64,000 bases of DNA from Portulaca oleracea. Taxonomy: Eukaryota; Streptophyta; Magnoliopsida; Caryophyllales; Portulacaceae. The position numbers and the translations under genes are program-made. Positions within the stretch are counted from its first letter, which is position 1; the number at the start of each line of letters is the position of its first letter. The notes beneath the pieces are model-generated. The model was not told where the DNA came from, searched no databases, and was given only the letters and a program-made list of their open reading frames with translations. The DNA lies in assembly GCA_029582165.1 (NCBI GenBank), contig CM055893.1:27069179-27133178 (forward strand), read 5' to 3'. Shown in pieces: positions 10,984-22,265 of this stretch.

Positions 10984-13900
10984 TCAAGGTTGGGGAGGGA
11001 ATTGCGGGGATCCTGACAAGTTCAGATATTGAGATGGGGAAGAAGAACTACCGCCTTGTTGTTGATGTTGGAAAACTTGTATCAGTTGGCTTTGAATCTG
11101 GGAGAGGGCGGATGAGTGGGCAGCAAGTTGATCACGCATAATGGCATCGGTGGAGGGAGTTGCGCCGGAATGCCTCGACGAAGAACTACCCTGGGCGGGG
11201 GGTGGAGTATCATAGAAGTACGAGGTCCCACTCCCAAGACCATATACAGCTTGGTCTTTGGGTTTGTACCCCCCATCAATTGGAGGTACAACTCCCTAGC
11301 TTCCGGGGAGTTCTCCATTATGTCACGCTCCTCACACTTTTGGCGAAAAGTTTCATGCAAGCATTCATACATAAGTAGCAAACACAATAAAAAACGGGCA
11401 TAAAACATGCACGACCACACGTCGTAGTTCAAATTCAATCCAAACACAACTTTACACATGCACGGCCACACGCTGGAGTTCAAATAAGTTTCAAACACAC
11501 ATAAAACATGTACGGCCACACGCCGTAGTTCAAATACAATCCAAACACAACTTTAAACATTCACGGTCACACTTCGTAGTTCAAATACAATCCAAAACTA
11601 ACATTAAACATGTACGGCCACATGCCGGAGTTCAAATAAGTTCCAAACACGCATAAAACATGTACGGCCACACGCCGTAGTTCAAATACAATCCAAACAC
11701 AACTTTAAACATTCACGGCCACACGCCGGAGTTCAAATTCAATCCAAAAGAAACTTTAAACATGCACGGCCACACGCCGGAGTTCAAATAAGTTCCAAAC
11801 ACGCATAAAACATGCACGGCCACACGCCGTAGTTCAAATACAATCCAAAAACAACTTTAAACATTCACGGCCACACGCCGTAGTTCAAATACAATACAAA
11901 ACTAACATTAAACATGCACGACCACACGCTGGAGTTCAAATTCAATCCAAAACACATATTAAACATGCACGGCCACACGCCGGAGTTCAAACATAATCCA
12001 AAATACACTTTAAATATGCACGGCCACACGCCGGAGTTCAAATACAATCCAAAACTAACATTAAACATGCACGGCCACACGCCAGAGTTCAAATTCAATC
12101 CAAAACACATATACTAAACATGCACGGCCACACGCCAAAGTTCAAATATATTCCAAACACACATAAAACATGTACGGCCACACGCCGTAGTTCAAATACA
12201 ATCCAAACACAACTTTAAACATTCACGGGCACACGCCGTAGTTCAAATACAATCCATAACTAGCATTAAACATGCACGGCCACACGCCGGAGTTCAAATT
12301 CAATCCAAAACACATATACTAAACATGCACTGCCACACACCAAAGTTCAAATATATTCCAAAAGAGACTTTAAACATGAACGGCCACACGCCGTAGTTCA
12401 AATACAATCCAAAAACAACTTTAAACATTCACGGCCACACGCCGTAGTTCAAATACAATACAAAACACATATACTAAACATGCACGACCATCACCAAAGT
12501 TCAAATATATTCCAAACACACATAAAACAGGTATGACGACACGCCGTAGTTCAAATACAATCCAAATACAACTTTAAACATTCACGGTTACACGTCATAG
12601 TTCAAATACAATCCAAAACTAACATTAAACATGCACGGCCACATGCTGGAGTTCAAATTCAATCCAAAACACATATACTAAACATGCACTGCCACACACC
12701 AAAGTTCAAATATATTCCAAAAGAGACTTTAAACATGAACGGCCACACGCCGTAGTTCAAATACAATCCAAAAACAACTTTAAACATTCACGGCCACACG
12801 CCGTAGTTCAAATACAATACAAAACACATATACTAAACATGCACGACCATCACCAAAGTTCAAATATATTCCAAACACACATAAAACAGGTATGACGACC
12901 GTGTAGTTCAAATACAATCCAAATACAACTTTAAACATTCACGGTTACACGTCATAGTTCAAATACAATCCAAAACTAACATTAAACATGCACGGCCACA
13001 TGCTGGAGTTCAAATTCAATCCAAAACACATATACTAAACATGCACTGCCACACACCAAAGTTCAAATATATTCCAAACACACATAAAACATGTACGGCC
13101 ACACGCCGTAGTTCAAATACAATCCAAACACAACTTTAAACATTCACGGCCACACGCCGGAGTTCAAATTCAATCCAAAAAACATACATTAAACATGGAC
13201 GGCCACACGCCGGAATTCAAATAAATTCCAAACACAAATAAAACATGCACGGCCACACGCCATAGTTCAAATACAATCCAAAACACAAGTTAATGTTTAT
13301 GAATATGTGTAAAGGAAACTTACATCGAGTGTGGCATCATGTGGGGAACTCCACACCAGATTCCCCGTAGGATCTCGCCACAGTGAATGTAAGCGTGGAC
13401 TTCAGACAGGGTCATGAATTTCCCCTCGACCATCTACAAGTTAAAATAGTAAATGCAAACAATTGTTTAGAGAGTTCTTAATTGTTAATGTATACATATA
13501 ACTTTAATTTATTAATTGTTCCAGTATAGAATTTACCTTCTTCTTCATATGACTTGCTGCCGAAACCGAGCCGACGTGCGTAATGCAATTGGCGGAGTTT
13601 TCATTGTTCCTGTTTACTTTGGTGGCATTGGACCGCCGAATGAAATCCTCGGTTTGGGATTCCTCCTCTATTGCATCACGGTGCTCATCACTCTGGTGAG
13701 GTACAAGGTCCGTCCTCTTCTTGGTCCTGACCTTGTACCTCGTATCAGTAGCCCGGTCGCACAATTTTGTGTGCCACCCACTAAACACATCTCTTGTTAG
13801 TTCTTCATCCCACACATAATGCCGTTGTATAAAGTAATTTATTAGTGATTAGTTAAACGACTATTACGTAAAAGAAAATCATAACCCAATTTGCATAATT

Positions 13901-14201
13901 ACTTACACAGAAATCCCCCCACAAAGTTGTTTTCTCTTCTTTGGACCATGTGGAAGGAGGCTTCGGATTTGGATGGGAACGAATTTGCCCTCCAACAAAC
14001 CGTGCCAAACGGGTATCGGCGAACCTATGCAATCGTTACGAAAAAACAAATAAAGTTAATAAAACCAATTCTAAATAAATGTACATAGGATTTTATGTGA
14101 TCATCTCACCAATCCTCCCCCCGTTCAAGTCGTATACGGTTGGGGTATAGAGTAGGGTCGATTGGAGTAGCTCTTTGCCAAACATTATGTGGATGTCTCC
14201 C
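10984..14201 (-). pseudogene. CACTA TNPA-like protein gene (Transposase_24 / Ptta-En-Spm family), interrupted
   Basis: Minus-strand exons are inferred from splice signals: 14201-14110, 14024-13907, about 13825-13537, 13433-13324 and about 11350-10984. The third exon carries the block K.NR.N......THVGS.S...HM that marks the Ptta/En/Spm family. The fourth reads MVEGKFMTLSEVHAYIH. The last exon holds AREL.LQ..GGTNPKT, then a Q-rich tail ending in PQFPPQP and TGA. TNPA-type proteins bind the subterminal repeats and act with TNPD in transposition. Problems: no AG acceptor is visible for the third and last exons, and the last exon needs a one-base frame change near 11255. The intron before it is filled by a 1.9 kb minisatellite. 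It was probably inactive before or soon after the element lost its DDE transposase. Confidence 0.62.
11398..13295. repeat. 58-60 bp minisatellite, about 32 copies, with higher-order structure
   Basis: The unit contains CATGCACGGCCACACGCCG then GAGTTCAAATTCAATCC and an A-rich spacer. About 32 copies run head to tail inside the last intron of the TNPA-like gene. The variant CATGCACTGCC recurs at about 12324, 12683 and 13040, showing a higher-order unit of about 358 bp (six monomers) repeated nearly three times. Open frames here are artefacts of a period close to a multiple of three. Confidence 0.93.
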
Positions 14202-14421
14202 CTAATATAATAGTTAATATCAGGTAAAATCAAAACACAAGTCAGTTCCAAACTTATATATATATATATCAAAAATAGCATGCGTACGAGTAGAATGCAT
14301 TGGCTTCAACTAAGTACGTGAAAAATTTGAATCAAGTTGTGAATATAATAAAAGTTCAATGACTAGTAATGTATATTGACATGATAATAGAATTCACTAC
14401 TCATACTCCTCTTCATCCTCA

Positions 14422-14676
14422 CTACGAATTTGGACGAAAGCCGTGTTTGTACAAATGTAGCTTCACCGTATCCTCGTCAACGTACTTCAAGTTTTTGCAT
14501 TTGCTATAAGGACACCTAAGTTTCCCCAAACTACTCCATTGTTTTGCAACAGGTATAAATTCTTCATTCACCCTACGTACGAATTCCACAATAAGATATT
14601 CACCATCATGTCTTTCATACATCAGTTTTCTACTGCTCTCCATTATGTATTTAGCTGCATACAATTTATATATCAT
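14422..14676 (-). pseudogene. TNP2-type CACTA transposase, N-terminal Transposase-associated domain only
   Basis: The frame contains GEYLIVEFVRRVNEEFIP, then LRCPYSKCKN and VKLHLYKHGF. This matches the Transposase-associated zinc-finger-like domain (C..C spaced, then H...H) found at the N-terminus of TNP2/TNPD proteins of plant CACTA elements. The first in-frame ATG is at 14676, but the ATG of MESSRKLM, 11 codons on, better fits the family start. The large Transposase_21 catalytic part that should follow is missing; downstream exons are already TNPA-like. So this is an N-terminal stub left by an internal deletion. Confidence 0.7.
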
Positions 14677-14744
14677 TGTAAGGGATTAAGTCACAATTAA
14701 TTAAAGCAAATACATAATTTCATACATCCATTTTCTACTTCAAG

Positions 14745-15465
14745 TAAACTTTTTTTGGACATCTATAACTAAGTTATGTTACCAGTCAAGAGAATCCTGC
14801 TATTATTCAAGTAGAGTGTGTTTGTTCCTGTTAATCTATGATTGAAAATGACTTTCATGAGTCTACGACTCTCCTTTATATTGTCTGGTTCACCAAAAAG
14901 TAGCACAATCTCAGCAGTGAAATTGCGCGAGGTCTATAGTGCTTTGGGAGTTGGAAGCGTATCAGTTGATCTGATGCGGTGTTTATTGTGCGACTGGTGG
15001 GCATCAAGATAAGGTGGGAATGAAAGAGAAGCTTATAGTAAAGGGTCTAATAGAAATCGTGTTGGGCTTTTTTGCATGTAAGATTCATAGATCCATCAAA
15101 GCATCATGTCTTACTTTGATAGACCTATGAATCTTACATGCAAGAAAGCCCGACACGATTTCTATTAGACCCTTTACTATAAGCTTCTATTTCATTCCCA
15201 CCTTATCTTGATGCCCACCAGGCTGCACAATAGAAATACTGTATTGTACTGAATCTGAGACGCTTCTAACTCCCTAAGCACTATAGACCTCACGCAATTT
15301 CATTGATGAGATTGCGCTACCTTTTGGTGAACCAGACAAATAAAGGAGAGTCGATACGACTCGTGATAGTCATTTTCAACCATAGATTTTCATATCACAA
15401 ACACACTCTACTTGTACACTAACAGGATCCAAACTCAACCTCTTTTCATGATATCTACAACTAAG
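14745..15465. repeat. Long inverted repeat (hairpin 1)
   Basis: Two arms of about 300-350 bp mirror each other around 15105. The inner arms match nearly perfectly (for example ATAGTAAAGGGTCTAATAG at the left arm and its complement at the right arm near 15163-15182). The outer parts are more diverged but still pair, for example AGTAGAGTGTGTTTG against CAAACACACTCTACT. No terminal duplication was seen, so it looks like part of the CACTA element. Confidence 0.88.
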
Positions 15466-15544
15466 ATACTAAAGCTATAAATTAACCTACTTACTACTAT
15501 AAACTACCATGACTAATAACCTATATTATTATGTAGCAACTGTT

Positions 15545-16075
15545 TATTGAGTACTTAAGTTAGTAAATGGATGTGACATAATTAATAATAATTAATGTCT
15601 TCATTTGGAGTTATGAGTAATTAAGTTAACAATTAGGTTGGATTAACAACAAGTTTACGCTACCAACTTCGTTGGATAACTTAATCAAAGGCAAGTCTCC
15701 AAATGTCAATTAAACCTTGTTGTGATGAACAAGCTGTCAAAGTTATAAGTATGAGTGATCCACCGCTTGTGACGTAGCAAATGTCGATCGTTGTGCATTT
15801 AACATCTCATTCCCCAATAAGACGAACACCCAAGAAATCAAGATTGAGTTCTTGGGTGTTCATTTTATAAGTGGTTGGGATGCTAAATACATAACGATCC
15901 ACATTTGCTACGTCACATGCGGTTGATCACCCATACGTATAACCCCGACAACTTGTTCATCACAGCAAGGTTGAATTGGCATTTAGAGACTTGCCTTTGA
16001 TTAAGTTATACAACGAAGTTGGCAGTCGCGTAAATTCATTCCTAATCAAACATAATAACTAACTCACTTACTAAT
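15545..16075. repeat. Long inverted repeat (hairpin 2)
   Basis: Arms of about 200 bp pair around 15845; the central stem is ACACCCAAGAA against TTCTTGGGTGT. Outer arms carry AACTTCGTTGG and its complement-like partner near 16010. Its left flank (near 15595) is repeated about 614 bp further on at the left flank of hairpin 3. Confidence 0.85.
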
Positions 16076-16149
16076 AACTACCAAAATCATCCAAACTCGA
16101 CACTTTTTTATGACATCTACAACTAAGCTACTTAAATGGTTGTTGAGTA

Positions 16150-16490
16150 CTTACGTAGCAACTTATTGTTGATTACGTAAATGGACGTGACATAATTATT
16201 TACAATTTATGTCTTCATTTGGAGTTATAAGTAATTAAGTTAGCAATTAGGTTGGGTTAGCAAACAATTTACACTACCAACTTTATAGGCTAACTTAATT
16301 AAAGGGACGTCTTCAAAAAGTAGATTCATAGTTCTTATGGGGAACAATATGTCTAAGTTTTATAACCATGTCATCATGGGCTGTTTAAAGACATCCCCTT
16401 AAATTAACTTAACCAACGAAGTTGGCAGTCGTGTAAATTTGTTTTTAACCAAACATAATAACTAACTTATTAATAACTACCAAAACCATT
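16150..16490. repeat. Long inverted repeat (hairpin 3)
   Basis: Arms pair around 16345: AAGGGACGTCTTC with its imperfect complement near 16380-16396, and the outer TTTACACTACCAACTTT with its complement near 16420. It shares the outer arm sequence of hairpin 2 but has a different core. Confidence 0.75.
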
Positions 16491-16919
16491 CATACTCAAC
16501 CCTAACTTATAACATATAAAACTAACCCACTTAAATTTGAATAACCATAAAAATTCTCAAGAGTTATTTTAACTTCATTTAACTAAATATATAATTAAAC
16601 TTAACCCAAATTTATAACTAAATTAATTTAACTTAACTAACCAAACATATACAATCAATTAACCCTAACCACAACCCTAACCCATACAAACATCCTATAA
16701 TTAATTAAACTAATTAAACTAATTATTCATAACCTTGTAAACCCTAAATTACTCAAGTAAATTACTCAAATACGACAACATATATGAATTTTACAATTAA
16801 AAATAAACAATTTCAACGACCGATACTCTTACATTAATAAACAACAATATTATAATTTTAATTTCAAGCCCTAACAACATTTAAACCCTAATTATTTACA
16901 TTCAAAACATACACTATTC

Positions 16920-17725
16920 TAAATTTGAATTTCAAACCATAACCACACTAAAATTACTCAAGTAAATTACTCAAATACAACAACATATATGAATTTTACA
17001 ATTAAAAATCAACAATTTCAACAACATATACTTTTACATTAATAAACAACAATATTCTAACATTAATTTCAAGCACTAACAACATAGTACTATAATAAAT
17101 TATAAGCATTCGTAATAAACCCTAAAAATTTACATTCAAAACATACACTATTCTAAATTTGAATTTCAAACCATAACCACACTAAAATTACTCAAGTAAT
17201 TACTCAAATTCACCCTAAAAATTTACATTCAAAACACAATTCTAAATCGAATTTCAAACCCTAAACTTGACTAACACTAAATACTACCCTAAATTTGAAT
17301 TTCAAACCATAATCACACTAAAATTACTCAAGTAATTACTCAAATTCACCCTAAAAATTTACATTCAAAACACAATTCTAAATCGAATTTCAAACCCTAA
17401 ACTTGACTAACACTAAACACTACCCTAAATTTGAATTTCAAAACCATAACCACACTAAAATTACTCAAGTAATTACTCTAATTCACCCTAAAAATTTACA
17501 TTCAAAACACAATTCTAAATCGAATTTCAAACCCTAAACTTGACTAACACTAAACACTACCCTAAATTTGAATTTCAAAACCATAACCACACTAAAATTA
17601 CTCAAGTAATTACTCTAATTCACCCTAAAAACTTACATTCAAAACACAATTCTAAATCGAATTTCAAACCCTAAACTTGACTAACACTAAACACTACCCT
17701 AAATTTGAATTTCAAACCATAACCA
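16920..17725. repeat. 136 bp tandem repeat, A-rich, with telo-box-like motifs
   Basis: The marker AAACCATAACCACACTAAAA recurs (with small changes) near 16935, 17168, 17303, 17439, 17577 and 17714; the last five are spaced 135-138 bp. Units contain AAACCCTAA-like words. I see no coding capacity. Confidence 0.85.
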
Positions 17726-17799
17726 CACTAAAATTACTCAAATAAATTACTCAAATACAACAATATATATGAAATTTACAATTAAAAATCAACAATTTA

Positions 17800-18019
17800 A
17801 CTACAAAAATAAATTAGGGGACTCACATTGGTGGTTGCCGGAGATGTTGGCGTCGGTGGTTGCCGGAAAAGTGCGCACGGTGGTCGTCTGTGGTCGCAGC
17901 GTCCGCCGACATCGACGGTAGTGGCCGGAGTGAAGGTGGTTGGGGTCGGGGTGTGAGAGAGACCGAACGAGATGGAGAGAGAGAAAGTGAAAGTGCAGTG
18001 TTCTATAGTATTCTGCCCA
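17800..18019 (-). promoter_or_regulatory. Likely CACTA promoter/leader region
   Basis: A G+C-richer block between the A-rich repeats and the right subterminal repeats, where the minus-strand element genes would start. An open frame exists but its composition (CT-rich, low complexity) does not suggest a protein. The assignment rests on position only. Confidence 0.3.
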
Positions 18020-18290
18020 TTGAATCATTAAATAGGGCCGACGACCGATAGCGAGTCAGATGTATTAAATGTTACCGTAGTCGAATTTAATTGAGCACCG
18101 CGACCGATACCCGAACGACCGGTATAGTATCGGTCACAAGCTCAACGACCGATAAAGTGAGCACTGCGATCGATACTATATCGGTCGCTAATTAGCGACC
18201 GATATGGTATCGGTCGCTGCCTGTCGATCGCCCGTGTCGATCTGAGCGACCGATACATATCGGTCGCCTGGGTCGGTCGCCGTAGACGTT
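18020..18290. repeat. CACTA subterminal repeats, right
   Basis: Repeated CGACCGATA / TATCGGTCG motifs in both orientations, mirroring the left end. Confidence 0.85.
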
Positions 18291-18303
18291 TCATGTTGTA
18301 GTG

Positions 18304-18383
18304 TAAGCCGCTAAGCCGAGATCAATTCACTATCTGAAGTCCAAGTTGGACATTCTAGACCATCATGCTCCAACATGAGGGGG
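18304..18383 (+). pseudogene. Copia RNase H relic, 3' end, and polypurine tract
   Basis: After the TAA duplication the frame reads LKSKLDILDHHAPT then TGA, the typical C-terminus of Copia pol (...LGI.D.HAPT), followed by the purine run ATGAGGGGG. It is the continuation of the fragment ending at 10348. Confidence 0.72.
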
Positions 18384-18698
18384 TTAATAACAATAAAAAT
18401 CTTTTAATTCGTATCATAGTAAGATTAGAAGTCAATGTAGCTGTTGGAGTCAAATTGTTTCAATTCATATCCTAGTAGCATTAGAAGTCAGTGTTGGTGT
18501 TGGAGTCTGTGTCCCGCAGTCCCAAGTTTCTATTTTCTAGTAAATATCTTTTTTAGCTATATCTTGTACTATATATAGTTCTTGCATGATCAATGAAAGG
18601 AGTAGAGAAATGAACGATAAACATGATCTATTTTGCATTCCTTTAGTTCTCTGTTTCATTTTCTTCAAGTATAATTACCTTTTATTTACTTCTAACAA
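18384..18698 (+). mobile_element. Probable 3' LTR of the split Copia relic
   Basis: It lies directly after the polypurine tract. It contains a TATATATAG box near 18570 and ends near TTCTAACA. An internal 55 bp near-duplication (AGATTAGAAGTCA / AGCATTAGAAGTCA ... TGTTGGAGTC) is visible. The 5' LTR was not found, so the limits are approximate. Confidence 0.5.
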
Positions 18699-18893
18699 AA
18701 AGAGATGGGTATTGCTTAACGTCGCCACCCTTTTTACTATTGTCGCCCCCCCCAAAAGACGTTTTTGCCCCTCATATTATTATCTCTCCCCTCCCACTCA
18801 CCTCACTCTCCTCCCACTCTCTTCACTCTCCTCTCAGTCTCCACTATTATTATCTCTCTAAAACTTTGATTTGTTTTTGAAATTTTACCTAAA

Positions 18894-21800
18894 ATGTTAA
18901 GAGAAGCTGATAATTCAAGTGAAGGAGAAGAGGTTAGTTTGTAAATTTCAAATTTGAAAAAAAAAACAATTTTTTTTCGGAAACTCCCGGAATTTTAATT
19001 TTAATTTTTCAAAATTTTTATAAAATGTTAATATTATTGTTTATGTAAAAAATATTATTTATGTATTTATATTAATATTATTAAGGTAATCAATGTCGTT
19101 AATTATAATTGTTATGTTAATTATGTTAAAATTATGTCAAAACATATTATTATAAATAAGTTGTTTATAAGTGTTGTTATTATTATTATAGTATGTTAAT
19201 TATGCTAATTATTATTGTTAATATTATTATTTATTTATAATATTATTATTAATGATATCAAAGTTGTTAATTATAATTGTCAATTAATATTATTATTACA
19301 AGTTGTTTATAAGTGTAGTTATTAATATTATTAAGTGTTGTTAAAATTATTATTTATTTATTTAATATTGTTAGTTGTTATTATTATGTTCCTTATGTTA
19401 CAATTATTTATTTATGTATAATATTGTTATTATTATGATAATTAATATTAGAATTCTATGTTAATTATTAATGTTGAAGCTACTATTATTATTACGAATT
19501 AGTATCCCAGTTATTATTAGTATAATAATAATTGTTTCTATTGTTTGTAGGTTTTTTTGGAGGACTTTGGCGGGGACGGCGTTGATTATTCCACTCATTT
19601 TGTAATGCAAAATATTTTTGACAGTATTGACGCATTGCAAGAATGGGCTAATGGAGTTGCTGCGAGAATAAGTTTTAGGTTTGTACGGGCTTCGTACAAG
19701 AGAAAAGATGCGGAGAGTCCATTAAGGTGTTACTTGAAGTGTTGGAGGTACGGAAAATATCGTGGGAAATTGAATAATCTCGATGATGCGACTCGTCGGA
19801 GAACGTCAACGAAGGCGTGCCAATGTAAATTCGCCATTGTTGCGTGGATTCGCAACGAAATGGAATGGCGAGTTCGTGTGTGCGATGGTGACCGGGCGAA
19901 ACACAATCATGCCTTCATCGTGTACGAGGAAGGTCATCGTCACGGACATCCATTAACCTCTGAAATGAAAGAACATGTCCGGGATATGACCAACACGGGG
20001 TGCACACCGGCCACGATCCAAACGTCGTTGAAGATTAGGTTCCCTGCCTCTGCGATAAACGTGAAGCAAGTATACGACGAGCGGGCAAAGTTGCGAACCG
20101 AGGAAATGGATGGTAGGACAGCCGCGGGACAATGTCTGCACATGGCGAAACTCGGCGGGTACGTCTCATTTGTTGATTATGATGATGATGCCGAGCTTCG
20201 TCAGGTTTTTTTATGTCATCCTTACTCGTTGAAGTTGCTACGTACGTATCCGAATGTCATTCTCATTGACACTACGTACAAGACAAATAAGGCAAAGTGG
20301 CCTTTATGTGAGCTGGTAGGCGTGACACCGACAAACCGCAACTTCCAGATTGCTTACTCGTTCATGCGGGACGAGAAGATGGAATCATATGAGTGGCTGA
20401 TGTGGAGGGTGTATGAATTGTTGGGTCCTGATGTTATTCCATCCGTGTTTGTGACCGACAAACAGGATGCTTTGTTGGGGGCTGTTGCCAAGGTTTACCA
20501 AAATTCGCACCAACTTTTATGCGTGTGGCATATTGGGAATGATGTTGAGAACAAAGTAAACAAACTCACTGGGGGCCCTAAGCTCGGACTCGGGCTTCAT
20601 TTCAGACATCATTTCTGGAACGGCATTGTACATGCGAAGACTGTTGGAGATTTCAAGGTGAAGTGGAACGACGTTGTTAACGCGTGGATCGGGCAAAACA
20701 AACCGATAGTTGAGTATATTAATGGGACGTGGCTGAGTCATAAAAATTTGTTTGTGCTTGGACCGACAATGTACCTCACATGGGGAACACAGCGACTTCT
20801 AGAGTTGAGAGCCAACATTCTTCACTGAAGTATTATATCGGCAGTTCCAGAGGCACCTTCGATCGTGTGTTTACGAAGATTCACCATCACTTGGAGAATC
20901 AACATACGGAGATTAAATGGGAGCTTGAACAGTCAAGGAGCACGCACAGGCATTTAGGTCACTCTCATTTCTTTAAGAATCTGCACGGAAAAGTATCTCA
21001 TCACGCATTGGACCTTTTGTCGTATGAGTTCAATAAGATGCTGGCGATGAGGTATGAAGGAGAATGCTACTTATGCGATCACCTGGTGTCGAGAACCCAC
21101 CTCCTACCGTGCGCGTGTTCTATGATGGAAGTTTACGCAGCTGGAGAGCCAATTCCGCTGACATGGATAAATATGTTTTGGAGACAACTGACAGTGATTG
21201 GCGATGGTGAAACTCCTTGCTCAAATGATGTTCCATCAGGTACTGACTTAGAACAATTTAAGGAATATGCTAAACAGGTTCGGGAGAGTGACCCAGCAGT
21301 TGTACGACACGTAAACAGTGTCCTAAATGGAGAGTTGAATCCCGAGAGTCAGTATATTCCTGATCCACAAACAAGCCCCCCACGCCCCGGGAGACAAAAG
21401 ACTTCAAAATCAACGCGACACAACCCCAGTGCGTTTGAGTACGGACGAACATCGGGACGGGGTAGCAAGACTACAACGAACTCCTCGAAGAAAAAGGGAA
21501 CTAGTTCTTCATCAGTTGGGATGGGTTCAACAGGTGTGCATATCTTAAACTTTATAGACGATGTTTAGGGTTTTCATAATGACTACATATTGTTGTTTAT
21601 AACTTAAGATAATATGGTGCGCAGGTATCAACCGGATGTCTCAAGATCCGTTCCCGTTCGAGGACGCTTTGCCACATTTCATTATGCCATACATCGTTGG
21701 ATGGACGGATGTTCTCGGTGATGGCAACTGTGGGTTCAGATGCGTAGTCGAGGTATGTTACGGGGATGAGAAATTGTGGTCAATTGCTAGGTGGTCAATG

Positions 21801-22265
21801 GGCACTGAGTTACAGGCGTGTGAAAATGCATATGTTAATGCGTTTTTTAACAGCAAGGAGATGTTCCTTGAATCCTTCAGAAGGATACAAGGCCACTTGG
21901 AAGGGCCAGCCCCGTATGAACATTGGATGTTGACTCCAAATTATTTATTTCCAGCTGCGACAGTGACGAATATGATGTGGATCTTCTTGTCAACCACTAC
22001 TAGTCCACGATCGCAGACAGCTGAGCTATGCATATCAATATTACCCATACGAGGTGGGCCTAGACGTACGGCACCAAAGAAAGTTCAGGGAATTGTGCGA
22101 GTGAACAACCACTTCATGCTTATCCATCTACGGGATGACTGCCCTCTACCGCCGATTCATATTGGATGGCAAGCAGCTAGAGACGTATCTGTTCAAGGTT
22201 GGGATGAGCCTTTCCAGGCTCGTATTGATAGATGGCAGGCTATGAGGGCCGCTCAACGCCAATGA
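18894..22265 (+). CDS. MULE transposase fused to OTU-like cysteine protease (one frameshift)
   Basis: The exon model is 18894-18932, 19551-21533, 21625-22265. The first exon (MLREADNSSEGEE) joins in frame across a 618 nt intron; a 91 nt intron (GTGTGC...GCGCAG) joins the last exon in frame. Domains in order: FAR1/SWIM-type N-terminal zinc-binding region (about residues 20-130), MULE transposase domain with IDTTYKTN and VTDKQDALL plus CVWHI (about 220-330), NTATSRVES block, C..CDHL...LPCAC SWIM-like finger (about 505-520), a low-complexity linker, then an OTU domain with DGNCGFRCV (catalytic Cys) and NNHFMLIHL (catalytic His). The transposase excises and inserts the element; the OTU part would cleave ubiquitin-like chains. 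A one-base loss near TGGGGAACACA (20778-20790) breaks the frame, either real decay or a consensus error. Total about 890 residues. Confidence 0.82.

Larger units (their letters stand above)
10349..18303 (-). mobile_element. CACTA (En/Spm-like) DNA transposon, 7.96 kb
   Basis: Left end TACTACAACA (first base changed from C) and right end TGTTGTAGTG form the CACTA terminal inverted repeat. It is flanked by a perfect 3 bp target duplication, TAA at 10346-10348 and 18304-18306. Both subterminal regions are rich in the CGACCGATA motif and its complement, as expected for TNPA binding. A TNPA-like gene and the N-terminal piece of a TNP2 gene are on the minus strand; the DDE transposase (Transposase_21) is absent, so the copy is non-autonomous. 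Removing it rejoins a Copia RNase H frame. Confidence 0.92.

Noticed and set aside
11865..12117. Repetitive small proteins (SGVWPCMF and HGHTPEFK repeats)
   Set aside because: They are by-products of the 58-60 bp minisatellite, visible on both strands; monomer length is not consistently a multiple of three.
11398..13295. CRISPR-like array of direct repeats with spacers
   Set aside because: Repeats are contiguous diverged monomers, not identical repeats with unique spacers, and the genome is a plant one.
14811..15411. Hairpin 1 as an independent foldback transposon
   Set aside because: I could not find a target duplication at its ends, and its outer arm words recur around the next hairpins, so it looks like part of the CACTA element.
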